Shown here: one piece after another, positions 50,287-58,978 of the stretch
Numbering within the stretch: the stretch's first letter is position 1
Layout of the letters: the number at the start of each line of letters is the position of its first letter
Origin: Tritrichomonas musculus
Taxonomy: Eukaryota; Parabasalia; Tritrichomonadida; Tritrichomonadidae
Length of the DNA stretch: 64,000 nucleotides
Assembly: GCA_039105265.1 (NCBI GenBank)
Contig: JAPFFF010000038.1
Span: forward strand, 806,001-870,000
Direction of reading: 5' to 3'
Made by a program: the position numbers and the translations under genes
The notes under the pieces: model-generated
The model's database searches: none
What the model was told of the DNA's origin: nothing
What the model saw: only the letters and a program-made list of their open reading frames with translations

Positions 50287-50311
50287 TTTTGAATACATTT
50301 TCAATTTTTGA

Positions 50312-50594
50312 ATGCGTCCCATTTTTGTGATCCCATTTTTGGTTTCCTCAAACTTCTCAAAATAATATTCTCAAAAAAAATAATTTACAATTATTTTGCA
50401 TTCAATTTTTTCTATATATCTTTTTTCAAAAATGGGATCATAAATGGGATCATAAAAATAAAGATATTATATGAAATATATATCAAAATAGACATCTAAT
50501 GAATCAAAAACATGTCAAGTTTAGGGTGTTTTTCAACAATCCCATTTCTGTCCCAACGATCCCATTTCTGTCCCATTTTTTTGGGACGCTAATT
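50312..50594. repeat. Inverted-repeat spacer rich in TCCCATTT/AAATGGGA
   Basis: GCGTCCCATTTTTGTGATCC near 50315 is mirrored by AAAATGGGATCATAAATGGG near 50433-50455, and the block ends with TTGGGACGC (50581-50589), the complement of GCGTCCCA. It is non-coding and lies between convergent genes. It may act as a bidirectional terminator or be a small palindromic element. Confidence 0.55.
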
Positions 50595-50607
50595 TTATAG
50601 AAAATTC

Positions 50608-50940
50608 CTAAGATTTTACCCATGCTTTTGGAGTGTGATAAGAAATATAAGTTCTGATAATGTAAATCATTTCATTAACATTACCAACAAAATATTCATT
50701 ACCAATCCATGTTTTTCCATCACGAGTTGTTGCCCTCTCATAATTCTCTTCAAATATAGTTATTAATTCTTTTTCAACTTTTACTGAATCACTAACTGCT
50801 TCAACCAAATACACTTCACTATCTTTAGGATATTGTCCCATTCTTGTTGCAATTTTATTTGTTCTACCAATTTTATATACAGGTTGATTAGTGTAAGCAA
50901 ATTCTCTCTCACGAATCAAATAGATGTATTCAACAGACAT
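50608..50940 (-). CDS. T5orf172/MUG113-type GIY-YIG-like protein (110 aa)
   Basis: MSVEYIYLIREREFAY, then VYKIGRTNKIATRMGQYPKD, then EKELITIFEENYERAT and EYFVGNVNEMIYII match the order of the T5orf172 domain of phages and NCLDVs, a GIY-YIG-superfamily fold. The function in viruses is poorly known, probably DNA processing. A second copy is fused to a coiled coil at 54323-55084. It is divergent from the polymerase gene. Confidence 0.75.
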   Translation of the reverse strand: MSVEYIYLIREREFAYTNQPVYKIGRTNKIATRMGQYPKDSEVYLVEAVSDSVKVEKELITIFEENYERATTRDGKTWIGNEYFVGNVNEMIYIIRTYISYHTPKAWVKS

Positions 50941-50984
50941 TTCATACCAAGCAAATTATTTTTTCTGTTCAGCTATAATTTTTA

Positions 50985-51003
50985 TAGCGTGATAATTTTT
51001 TAG
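50985..51003 (+). promoter_or_regulatory. Shared upstream motif of the polymerase gene
   Basis: TAGCGTGATAATTTTTTAG starts 39 bp before the polymerase ATG. A close match starts 41 bp before the ATG at 54323. It overlaps the near-palindrome GCTATAATTTTTATAGC (50972-50988) in the 83-bp divergent gap, which could serve both genes. Confidence 0.45.
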
Positions 51004-51023
51004 CTTTTTTAATTTCATTGTAA

Positions 51024-54000
51024 ATGACTTACCTCTTTGACATCTCAGTTGACCTCTACTCCACTGCAAAAACTGAAGCCAGAAAAGAATACAAAGAAAG
51101 AATCAAAAATATTAAAGAGAAACCCAAATTTAAAAAACAGATGAAGGAATTTATGCAAAAGGCAAATAAAGAAATATCATTTGAAATAGACATTGGAGAT
51201 AATGAAGATAAAAGATTAGCATTCACTGAGATGCTAAGGCAATTACAAAAGAAGAATAAAAAGAATGTAGTGGTAAAAAGTGAATCACTAGATGGTGAAG
51301 ATTATAAATGGTTTACCATCTCATCAGCACGAAATATTGACACAACAATAGGACATATTTCTGGTACAATAGATTTAAATGATGACTGCTCAGATAATAA
51401 TCCTTGGGTTGGTAATGTATTCATTCCAGCAAAATATCAATTACTATTCATCAAAAACAAAAGGAAAGGGAAACAAACAACATTCACAATAGATAAGCAA
51501 GACAACAAAGGGAAATTATATGAAGAAGAAATAGAAATAGATGAGGAATACAGAGAAAGTCCAGATGGTGGATTCTTTCCATATATTAACTTATCTGATA
51601 TAGACTTAACTAAATACCAAATATTCAAATCAGTGGAAAAAAATAACTACCAAGATAATTGTTTGGTTTATGCATGTATCCAATCAGGAGTGTTCACAAA
51701 TGAAGAAATCAATCAGCTAAGATTTATGGTTAAAACAAGAATGGTACCAAATAATTTAATATGTGATATAGCTAAACATTTTAAGTGTCATTTCATTGTA
51801 AGACGGATAGATGAAAATTTTGATACGAGGCATCAACAGCAAATAAAAATAGATACAAGGAAAAAATCATGGGCTAAAGATTTTAATAGAACCGTTGACT
51901 TGTTATTATTCAAGAACCATTACATGATTAACAAACCAGTAGGAAATACAAAATTGATTACCATTCTACGAACACAATTTAAAGATAATATGTTTAGAGA
52001 AATAAAAGCGTGTGAAATGAATATACTGGCAACAAATGAATACAATAGCCATTTAACAGATTATATGGATTTATCATATGACCCATCTCTTTGTTGTCAA
52101 AAGATAGATTCCACAGAACTGAAAAAAGAAAGAGAATGGTCTAAAATATACTATTCTGATTTTGAAACAGATACAACATTATCACCACATAAACCATATC
52201 TGAACATTACTGTATTTAGAACAGGGAAACTAATTCATAAACTTATTTTTGACAGCTCTGCTGGCCCAAGCTCTGCTTGTGAGGGAGACAATATTGCAGA
52301 TAGATTGTTGAAATCACTAGATAATAATTCACTTACATACTTCCATAATTTAAAATATGATGCATGCTTCTTTATAAATACTCCTGGATGGGATGTACAG
52401 ATTACAGAAAGGAGTGGAACCATTTTACAGATAGTAATGACAAAATATAAAGAGATTGAGGGTACTGATAAGAAAACAAAGAAGACCAGAAAGATGACAA
52501 TAATAGAGAAGAGATTAACATTCCGCAATAGTTATTCCATTATTCCTGCCGCATTAGCATCATTTGCAAAGATGTTTCAGCTACCGGTCCACAAAGAAGT
52601 GATGGCATATAAACTGTACACTGAAAGAAACATAAAGAGGAAAAATGTATCAGCACTTGAATTCCAATTACAATATTACTTGGAGAATAAAGATAAGAAA
52701 ACACTACAACAAATAAAACAAGACTGGAAACAACTAATTGATAATGCACAATCTTGTGGAGCATACAATGATTTAAATATTGATATAATGAAGTATGCTA
52801 TTTATTACTGTAAACTAGATTGTATAGTATTGATGAAGGGTGTAGAGAAATTTAATAGAGACCTCATAGAAGTATTTAAACAGACAAAGACAGATATGTT
52901 GGACGTACATAATTTCATTTCCATATCTTCCATTGGTTATTATTATGCATACAGATTTGGATGCTTTGATGATTGCTACCAGTTAAGTGGCAAGCCACAG
53001 AATTTTATCCAACGTTGTGTTAGTGGTGGAAGAACAATGACAGCTAACAATGAGAAACAATATGTTGAAGAGAGATTACAAGATTTTGATGCTGTATCTT
53101 TATATCCATCAGCAATGAGTATTATGTCTGGTGTGCCAAAAGGAATCCCAAAAGTAATCCCATCAGCTTGCTCTTCAGCAAGAGTCTGCTCTGCAGCCAA
53201 TATATCAACTGAAGATTTATTAAAGTATGACCAGTTCTTTGCAGAAATAAATATTAAGAAAATAAAATGCAAATCATCTAGTCCATATAAATTTGGACAA
53301 GTATTTAGTAGAAATGAACAGGGCTCAAAAATATTTACCAACAATCCAATAGACCATTATTATATTGACAAGAGGGCTTTCATGGATTTGATGGAGTTTT
53401 ATGATTTTGATTATGAGTTCATTAGAGGGTATTATTTTGATGAAGGATTTAATAACAAGATTAATATCTTCATTGAGAAATTATTTAATCTCAGGAGGAA
53501 ATATCAAGATGCTAATAATCCATTGCAACAAACTATTAAATTACTCTTGAATTCCATCTATGGTAAATCTATATTAAAAGCAACCACAACAGAAACAAAA
53601 TGCATTCCAAAAAATAAAGCCATCAAATATATTTGGAAGAATTATAATTACATCACGGAGATAATAGAGAATAAGTCAATTGATAATGTATATGTTAAAA
53701 AAGTAAAGCCCATAAATAATCATTTCAATCTACCACATTTTGGTGCAAGTGTTTTGTCATGGAGTAAGCATTTGATGAATAGGGTAATAAGTTCAGCAGA
53801 GCAGAATGGAATAAATATTTATTATACAGATACTGATTCCATCCATGTTAAAGAAAGTGATGTACCAAGGATTGCAGAGGTGTTTAAGAAAAAATATGGA
53901 AGAGAATTAATTGGTAAAAAGATGACACAGTTCCATTGCGATTGGGATGTATTTGAAGGAGCTGTTGGTAATGTCTATTCTAAAAAATTAATTGCACTAG

Positions 54001-54257
54001 GAAAGAAGAGCTATCTGGATATATTAGTTGATGAAAAAGGGAATGAAGGATTACATATTAGATTAAAGGGCGTGCCTAAACAATGTATTCTCAACAAAGC
54101 AAAACGAATGGGAATCACAGTTGAAGAGTTATATGAAAGAATGTACCAGGGAGAGGAAATCATTTTTAATCTTTTAGATGGTGCTAATTGTTTTAGAAAA
54201 TCATCTTCGTATCAACAGATTAATCTACCAGTATTTGAGAGAAAAATCAAATTTTGA
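51024..54257 (+). CDS. Polinton protein-primed B-family DNA polymerase (1077 aa)
   Basis: Exonuclease motifs: YSDFETD (~378) and YFHNLKYDACFF (Exo II). Polymerase motifs: A, DAVSLYPSAM (~688); B, KLLLNSIYGKS; C, YYTDTDSIHV (~932). This is the protein-primed PolB order seen in Polintons, adenoviruses and phi29-like phages. The N-terminal ~370 residues would contain the terminal-protein-like part. Around residues 205-265 is a distinct segment (YQDNCLVYACIQSGVFTNEE) that looks like an inserted or fused domain. Length is normal for Polintons and the frame looks whole. It replicates the element from its ends. Confidence 0.92.
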   Translation: MTYLFDISVDLYSTAKTEARKEYKERIKNIKEKPKFKKQMKEFMQKANKEISFEIDIGDNEDKRLAFTEMLRQLQKKNKKNVVVKSESLDGEDYKWFTISSARNIDTTIGHISGTIDLNDDCSDNNPWVGNVFIPAKYQLLFIKNKRKGKQTTFTIDKQDNKGKLYEEEIEIDEEYRESPDGGFFPYINLSDIDLTKYQIFKSVEKNNYQDNCLVYACIQSGVFTNEEINQLRFMVKTRMVPNNLICDIAKHFKCHFIVRRIDENFDTRHQQQIKIDTRKKSWAKDFNRTVDLLLFKNHYMINKPVGNTKLITILRTQFKDNMFREIKACEMNILATNEYNSHLTDYMDLSYDPSLCCQKIDSTELKKEREWSKIYYSDFETDTTLSPHKPYLNITVFRTGKLIHKLIFDSSAGPSSACEGDNIADRLLKSLDNNSLTYFHNLKYDACFFINTPGWDVQITERSGTILQIVMTKYKEIEGTDKKTKKTRKMTIIEKRLTFRNSYSIIPAALASFAKMFQLPVHKEVMAYKLYTERNIKRKNVSALEFQLQYYLENKDKKTLQQIKQDWKQLIDNAQSCGAYNDLNIDIMKYAIYYCKLDCIVLMKGVEKFNRDLIEVFKQTKTDMLDVHNFISISSIGYYYAYRFGCFDDCYQLSGKPQNFIQRCVSGGRTMTANNEKQYVEERLQDFDAVSLYPSAMSIMSGVPKGIPKVIPSACSSARVCSAANISTEDLLKYDQFFAEINIKKIKCKSSSPYKFGQVFSRNEQGSKIFTNNPIDHYYIDKRAFMDLMEFYDFDYEFIRGYYFDEGFNNKINIFIEKLFNLRRKYQDANNPLQQTIKLLLNSIYGKSILKATTTETKCIPKNKAIKYIWKNYNYITEIIENKSIDNVYVKKVKPINNHFNLPHFGASVLSWSKHLMNRVISSAEQNGINIYYTDTDSIHVKESDVPRIAEVFKKKYGRELIGKKMTQFHCDWDVFEGAVGNVYSKKLIALGKKSYLDILVDEKGNEGLHIRLKGVPKQCILNKAKRMGITVEELYERMYQGEEIIFNLLDGANCFRKSSSYQQINLPVFERKIKF

Positions 54258-54281
54258 ATTTTTTCAATTTTTGAATTATTT

Positions 54282-54301
54282 TAGCGTTTCATAATTTTTT
54301 T
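54282..54301 (+). promoter_or_regulatory. Shared upstream motif of the T5orf172 fusion gene
   Basis: TAGCGTTTCATAATTTTTTT starts 41 bp before the ATG at 54323 and parallels the motif upstream of the polymerase gene. Promoter function is inference from the conserved sequence and spacing. Confidence 0.45.
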
Positions 54302-54322
54302 ATTTTTTTATCTCTACAACAA

Positions 54323-55084
54323 ATGAGTCATCAAATGACATTACAAGAAGCACTACAAGAAATTAATTTACTCAGAGAAGAAAATAAAAAGCTCAGAGAA
54401 CAATTAATAAATATCCAAGCTGAGAACAAGATGATGGAAGAAAATTGTGATGAGTTAGATATACAGTACACAGAAGTATACCAAGAAAATAAATTCTTAA
54501 AACAAAGAGTAAATAATTTAGAACAATCAAATAATACAATAATGGAAGAAATAAAAAGAATGAAGCAAAAATATGAAATCACTTCACTGGAAACATTTAT
54601 GGATTTATATGGAAAGATAATGGATAGAGGGAATTTAAAAGTAATTCAGGAAAAATATTTTGAAATAACTGGTATAAAATATTCACAAGCACAATTGAAA
54701 AGAGAATTGGAACAATTGGGATACCAGGTAGGTCATTGTGGAAGAAGAGTTAGCTATTATGTATCCAAAGAAGTTGCAGGATTTTTATATATTGTCCAAT
54801 TAAACAAACATGAAGGAACAGAAATTTATAAACAAGGAAGAACTAAAAATATGGTGGATAGATTGAGAAGTTATAAAAGATATGATGGTGGAGCAATAGA
54901 AATAATATGCAATCCTGTGAACAACCAATTTAAAGCTGAAGCCAAATTACTCCAATTGTTAAATGAGGCAGTAGATAGAAATGAATTAAAGAGAAATGAA
55001 TATGGAGATGAATATTTTGAAGGGTCGCTTGATGTCATCCAAAAATATTATAACCAAGTCATTGATGAATTCAGAAATGAGTAA
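54323..55084 (+). CDS. Coiled coil - T5orf172 fusion protein (253 aa)
   Basis: Residues 1-90 are a strong coiled coil (LREENKKLREQLINIQAENK). Residues ~95-145 contain a helical segment (QAQLKRELEQLGYQVGHCGR) that may be a winged-helix-like DNA-binding piece. Residues ~150-245 are a T5orf172 domain (GFLYIVQLNKHEG, then IYKQGRTKNMVDRLRSYKRY, then GDEYFEGS). Fusions of this kind are common in NCLDVs and virophages. It follows the polymerase gene in the same direction with a 65-bp gap. Confidence 0.7.
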   Translation: MSHQMTLQEALQEINLLREENKKLREQLINIQAENKMMEENCDELDIQYTEVYQENKFLKQRVNNLEQSNNTIMEEIKRMKQKYEITSLETFMDLYGKIMDRGNLKVIQEKYFEITGIKYSQAQLKRELEQLGYQVGHCGRRVSYYVSKEVAGFLYIVQLNKHEGTEIYKQGRTKNMVDRLRSYKRYDGGAIEIICNPVNNQFKAEAKLLQLLNEAVDRNELKRNEYGDEYFEGSLDVIQKYYNQVIDEFRNE

Positions 55085-55116
55085 GCAAAAAAATAAATCT
55101 CTCAGATGATATTTTT

Positions 55117-55431
55117 TTATGCTTTGACCAATTGTGCTAACTTCTTTAACTCTTCCAGCTCTGCCTTCTTTCTTAACCTGTATTCTTTTTGTTGTTTTCT
55201 CCTGGCCTCCAATCTTTCTTCCGCACTATTGTATTTGCTTTTTCTACCTCTCTTTTGTTTTTCAGGTACTGTTGCCTCAATTAATTTTAATGCTGCTTTT
55301 TGTGCTTCAATTTCATTAACCTCTAGTTCTGAAATATTTAACAAGTTCTCTTCTGATTTAGATTTGGATAGTTTCTTTACAATGTCTGTTTTGTTGAATT
55401 GTGTAAGATCTAATTTATTAGTCATTTCCAT
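55117..55431 (-). CDS. Small basic leucine-zipper-like protein (104 aa)
   Basis: The C-terminal half reads KQKRGRKSKYNSAEERLEAR then RKQQKEYRLRKKAELEEL, an R/K-rich helix followed by leucines, like a bZIP basic region. The G-R-K-S-K piece resembles an AT-hook. It could regulate element genes or bind the genome in the virion. It is the last gene of the right minus-strand cluster and converges on the T5orf172 fusion. Confidence 0.5.
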   Translation of the reverse strand: MEMTNKLDLTQFNKTDIVKKLSKSKSEENLLNISELEVNEIEAQKAALKLIEATVPEKQKRGRKSKYNSAEERLEARRKQQKEYRLRKKAELEELKKLAQLVKA

Positions 55432-55461
55432 TGAAGAAAAAAATTAAAAAATAAAATGAAG

Positions 55462-55989
55462 CTACATATTAATACAGTATTTCAAACATAGATGATATTT
55501 GTTAATTAATTCATTATATTCTCTATTGTATACTTGTTTGAAATCTGTGCATACCTCTCCATTATCATTCACTATTTTAATATTTTCTATCTTTCTAATT
55601 GGATTTGCTTTACCTGCACAACATCCTATATCTTCATCAAGGCCTACCTCAACTGATTCTGCTTTTATGATTGCTTTGATAATATTAGACAAAGCTGTAG
55701 CTGGTACAATGATACAATTCTTGGAAACCAGATTAGATAGCAAAGCCTTATCTTGATTCAACAATATATTAGCATATGTTTCAAGGATGACATATTTAAC
55801 ATCTTTTGCCTCATCCTCTGGATTTTCATCTAGTTCAACATTTCTTGTAATAACTATTTCTTCTTTTCCATCATCTCTTTTGTTAATGATGATATTGTTA
55901 TTGATATTGCTTGTTGACTGTGCAGCAGCTTGGGGTTCTAATGATAAATTAGCATTTATTCCTTGATTATTTGCTCGTTTCTTAATCAT
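55462..55989 (-). CDS. Polinton protein of unknown function (175 aa)
   Basis: Starts MIKKRANNQGINANL. A disordered N-terminus is followed by a compact alpha/beta region (KYVILETYANILLNQDKALL, then SNIIKAIIKAESVEVGLDED). No family recognised. Its ATG is preceded by the 16-bp leader it shares with the 142-residue gene upstream. Confidence 0.5.
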   Translation of the reverse strand: MIKKRANNQGINANLSLEPQAAAQSTSNINNNIIINKRDDGKEEIVITRNVELDENPEDEAKDVKYVILETYANILLNQDKALLSNLVSKNCIIVPATALSNIIKAIIKAESVEVGLDEDIGCCAGKANPIRKIENIKIVNDNGEVCTDFKQVYNREYNELINKYHLCLKYCINM

Positions 55990-56005
55990 TTCCTTTCCAA
56001 AAAAA
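55990..56005 (-). promoter_or_regulatory. Shared 16-bp leader (copy 1)
   Basis: Coding strand TTTTTTTGGAAAGGAA lies immediately before the ATG of the 175-residue gene. An identical copy precedes the ATG of the 142-residue gene (56443-56458). It may be a promoter/initiator or translation leader specific to late genes of the element. Confidence 0.5.
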
Positions 56006-56013
56006 TCTTTTAT

Positions 56014-56442
56014 TTAATAGATAATATTCTCTATTTTAACTTTATGTTGCGGGCCATATTCAATTCTTCCAGTATTTCTTTTATCAGCTCTTCCCTGTAT
56101 CTCCCCTAAATTTTCTGGCTTATTTAAATATGGTGGAAGGGTTGGTGCTTTGGGAGCCTTATCTTTTTTTAAATAATATCCTCCATCTGTAATGCTAACT
56201 GGTGGTTCATGCAATGGTTTTGTTCTATGTTGATTACTTTTTGGTGGTCTCACAGGTTTATTTTCCATATATTTCATTGGAGGTCTATTGTAATATGGAT
56301 TAAATGTAACAGCATATGTATTGTCATTAGAAAAGATACCAAAATGATTAAATCCAACTGTATGTTCTGTCTTGGTTCCTTCGTTAAACATTTCTCCTTC
56401 TGCTCCAATAATTGTACTGTTAGGATTTCTGTATTTATTCAT
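56014..56442 (-). CDS. Polinton proline-rich small protein (142 aa)
   Basis: MNKYRNPNSTIIGAEGEMFN opens a polar protein. The C-terminal two thirds are rich in P, K and N (YYNRPPMKYMENKPVRPPKS and KAPKAPTLPPYLNKPENLGE). It is probably disordered. It lies within the capsid gene cluster, so a minor virion or scaffold role is possible. Confidence 0.45.
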   Translation of the reverse strand: MNKYRNPNSTIIGAEGEMFNEGTKTEHTVGFNHFGIFSNDNTYAVTFNPYYNRPPMKYMENKPVRPPKSNQHRTKPLHEPPVSITDGGYYLKKDKAPKAPTLPPYLNKPENLGEIQGRADKRNTGRIEYGPQHKVKIENIIY

Positions 56443-56458
56443 TTCCTTTCCAAAAAAA
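56443..56458 (-). promoter_or_regulatory. Shared 16-bp leader (copy 2)
   Basis: Identical to the sequence at 55990-56005 and in the same position directly before an ATG. Confidence 0.5.
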
Positions 56459-56471
56459 ATTTTAATTCCCT

Positions 56472-56924
56472 TTACTCTAGAACTAACTCCTGATGCTCTC
56501 CAATGAATAGGCTTGGGGATGTTAATTCATATTTCTCTCTCAGCTGACTAATTAATTCTTTTGTTTTGCTGGAAGCCAACTCAATGGAATAATTGTAGAA
56601 ATCTTTTTCTTTATATTGTTGGGTTTCATTATTGCCATTAACAAAGAATTCATTCATCTTGTAATTCAATCTTCTTCTTGAATTTGTGCTGAGTATTACA
56701 TGTTCTATTTCATATTCCTTGATTTTATCAGGATATATTCTCCATGTTGTTTTATCACTCTTGAGTGAAATATAAATGACCTTTGCTAAGTAATTATTTC
56801 GTGAAAGTTGGATAGGATATTTATCACAGAGGATAGCAAAATTACATTCTTTGAATTCCTCTGGTTTATCAGCGAGGGAGATAAAGTTGTTGATATAATC
56901 ATAGACCTTAAATTGCTCTTGCAT
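56472..56924 (-). CDS. Polinton protein of unknown function (150 aa)
   Basis: The ATG at 56924 opens MQEQFKVYDYINNFISLADK. Mixed alpha/beta character (FAILCDKYPIQLSRNNYLAK, then IEHVILSTNSRRRLNYKMNE). It follows the major capsid candidate by 45 bp in the same direction, which suggests a virion-related role. No motif recognised. Confidence 0.45.
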   Translation of the reverse strand: MQEQFKVYDYINNFISLADKPEEFKECNFAILCDKYPIQLSRNNYLAKVIYISLKSDKTTWRIYPDKIKEYEIEHVILSTNSRRRLNYKMNEFFVNGNNETQQYKEKDFYNYSIELASSKTKELISQLREKYELTSPSLFIGEHQELVLE

Positions 56925-56969
56925 TTCTGTAAAGATAAAATAATGAAAAAAATAATAACTTGACAAAAT

Positions 56970-58640
56970 TTATGCAGGAGTAGTCAAATCATAATTCCCT
57001 AAGCGGACAAGTGGTGGCATACCATTTGGCTGAACAAGAATAGATATTGATGAATCAAATAAAAGACAAATTAATGGTGGGGTTTGAACAATATTTGCAT
57101 ATGTATGGTCTCCAACATCTTGTGATACATTTATTTCAAAATTAATTGGAGACAAAGATGTAAGTCCCTGTTGATAAGTATTATCTGTTTCTGTAGGAAG
57201 ACCAATGAAGAAACTGGTTTTATCATTTGAAAATAATCCAATTGTGCGGGAATATAATGGCTGATTAGTTGTATGACTTCTAGGACAATCTGTTAATGAG
57301 GCTACCACTTCTTTATTGAATCCACTTTGTTCGCCATTCATGTTCATAGCATTCTGACAATATTCTAAAAATTCAGGAAATTCATCTGTTGTACCAAATG
57401 GTCTTGCAGGGATGTTTCCATAACCTCCACAATTTAATTGGAAAGATTTAAAGTTTGGATTTCTAAATACTGTATGATGTGTATGTTTCTCTGGAAATAG
57501 ACAAAATATTGAATCAACAAATCTTGGAGTGATTGTGCATGTGGTTTTATCATTTGGATTAGTTAATATATTAGTTGTGGTGTAAACAGATAATGTTTGA
57601 GTAGGAAATGTTAATGGATGTGTTGGATCAGAATATCTTTGAACAAGACTGGAATAAATATTGTCTTCAATACCAAAGCAAGGAATAATAGAGAGGCAAT
57701 CAGTGACTTTATATTCACTGACTATGAATGTTCTATCTTCTGCTGTAGGTTTGGTAAACTTGACAGTTACTGTATTGCCATCTTCATCAACAATATATGT
57801 ATTATCAGTTTCTTCTGCTGTATCTCCAGTATACATTGTAACTAATTCACCCATTGCTGAAAATTCATTTGTGATTGCTGATAAGTTATATTTTGAATTT
57901 ATCCCAACATTATATTCAAAGTCTTTTCCAGGACCAGTTGGGCAACATACCATTCCAGCACATGAAAAGAATAATCTTAGTTCTATCTTACCTGCAAATG
58001 CTGGGAGGTATTTAATATTAGATAGAGGCAGAAATCTTCTTAAATCTATCTTCAAATGAATTTTATATGTTTGGTCATACCATTCTAATCCATCTTTTGC
58101 TCTCCAATCAACAATAAATCCAGTTCTATTTCCTGATTTTCTATTCCATACATCTTTATGTCTGGCTTTGGAATAAACATCTGCTCTCTTTGTTGTTTCA
58201 TTAGCACAACAAGCTGTTAAAAATGATTCTTCACAACCAAAATTCTGGGTATAGATAGTGATACCATTAGCAACTATTTCATATTTTTCAACTGCATCTC
58301 TTGCGTCTTTAAATCCAAACCAAACTTTATTGAATTGATAACCATCTTTTATTAAATGCTTAACTTCTTGTCCTGTAGCTTCTCTAATTTTAACTTCCAT
58401 ATCTGCTTTAATAAATCCATTATATATATCTGCAGTATTATTTGTGTTAGGTGATATGATTACACTAGTATATGAACCTTGAGGTATTGGAGGTGATGGA
58501 GAATAAGATGTTTGTGGACTAATTGTGTATTGTTTATTGGTATCACTCAATGCAATACAATTATCAACTATATCAAAATATTGTGCAATTTGTGTACATG
58601 CTTCAGCACTTGTTCTAAGCTCAATTTCTTTGTTCAGCAT
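56970..58640 (-). CDS. Candidate Polinton major capsid protein (556 aa)
   Basis: Beta-rich and of the size of Polinton double-jelly-roll major capsid proteins. Typical features are a first half with aromatic beta strands (YQFNKVWFGFKDARDAVEKY, then IYTQNFGCEESFLTACCANE), a middle helix-strand region (YKIHLKIDLRRFLPLSNIKY then LPAFAGKIELRLFF), and a second barrel with T/N/P-rich loops. The pattern of a long helix before P-x-A-G-K-I-E-L-R-L recalls the major capsid proteins of other Polintons. It heads the right minus-strand cluster. The assignment rests on length, position and secondary-structure pattern. Confidence 0.7.
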   Translation of the reverse strand: MLNKEIELRTSAEACTQIAQYFDIVDNCIALSDTNKQYTISPQTSYSPSPPIPQGSYTSVIISPNTNNTADIYNGFIKADMEVKIREATGQEVKHLIKDGYQFNKVWFGFKDARDAVEKYEIVANGITIYTQNFGCEESFLTACCANETTKRADVYSKARHKDVWNRKSGNRTGFIVDWRAKDGLEWYDQTYKIHLKIDLRRFLPLSNIKYLPAFAGKIELRLFFSCAGMVCCPTGPGKDFEYNVGINSKYNLSAITNEFSAMGELVTMYTGDTAEETDNTYIVDEDGNTVTVKFTKPTAEDRTFIVSEYKVTDCLSIIPCFGIEDNIYSSLVQRYSDPTHPLTFPTQTLSVYTTTNILTNPNDKTTCTITPRFVDSIFCLFPEKHTHHTVFRNPNFKSFQLNCGGYGNIPARPFGTTDEFPEFLEYCQNAMNMNGEQSGFNKEVVASLTDCPRSHTTNQPLYSRTIGLFSNDKTSFFIGLPTETDNTYQQGLTSLSPINFEINVSQDVGDHTYANIVQTPPLICLLFDSSISILVQPNGMPPLVRLGNYDLTTPA

Positions 58641-58658
58641 TTATAAAAAAATAAAATT

Positions 58659-58847
58659 TCAACACATATCAGAGAAAATATTATTCCTTCTTCTAAGAAC
58701 AGGTGGAGGCTGAATTTGAGGAGAAACAGGAGCAGGCTCTTCTGGTTCTTCTATGTCGTTGGGCTCCTGAATATATTGTGGCTGAGTGTACTGGTATAAT
58801 TGTCTAGGCTGTTTATTCATTTGTTTTTGTACCACTTCTTTAATCAT
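58659..58847 (-). CDS. Polinton small proline/glutamine-rich protein (62 aa or longer)
   Basis: MIKEVVQKQMNKQPRQLYQY is followed by a P/E-rich tail (EPEEPAPVSPQIQPPPVLRR). Coding-like sequence of helical type continues upstream to about 58976. It is the outermost gene of the element. Function unknown. Confidence 0.4.
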   Translation of the reverse strand: MIKEVVQKQMNKQPRQLYQYTQPQYIQEPNDIEEPEEPAPVSPQIQPPPVLRRRNNIFSDMC

Positions 58848-58978
58848 CTTTTTTTGTTCTTTCTTAGCCCTTTCATTTTTGAATTCTTCCCCTAATAATT
58901 TTAATTGGTTTAATATTTCTATGTTTATTGTTGGATCGTTGGCAAAGCCAACTTCACTACGCGAATAGTCATGTCATT

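Larger units (their letters stand above)
31859..58976. mobile_element. Polinton/Maverick virus-like element
   Basis: A ~27-kb block carries the Polinton hallmark set: FtsK/HerA-type packaging ATPase, RVE-family integrase, Ulp1/adenain-type cysteine protease, protein-primed B-family DNA polymerase, candidate jelly-roll major capsid protein and candidate minor capsid proteins, plus accessory genes. Genes are tightly packed, often 6-30 bp apart, in two minus-strand clusters (31.9-37.1 and 55.1-58.9 kb), with large minus-strand genes at 39.9-48.6 kb and plus-strand genes between. The hallmark frames look whole, so it appears recent. I did not find terminal inverted repeats, so the ends are set by the outermost coding signal. 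A GC-richer fragment of another Polinton interrupts it at 37.99-39.83 kb. Confidence 0.85.
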
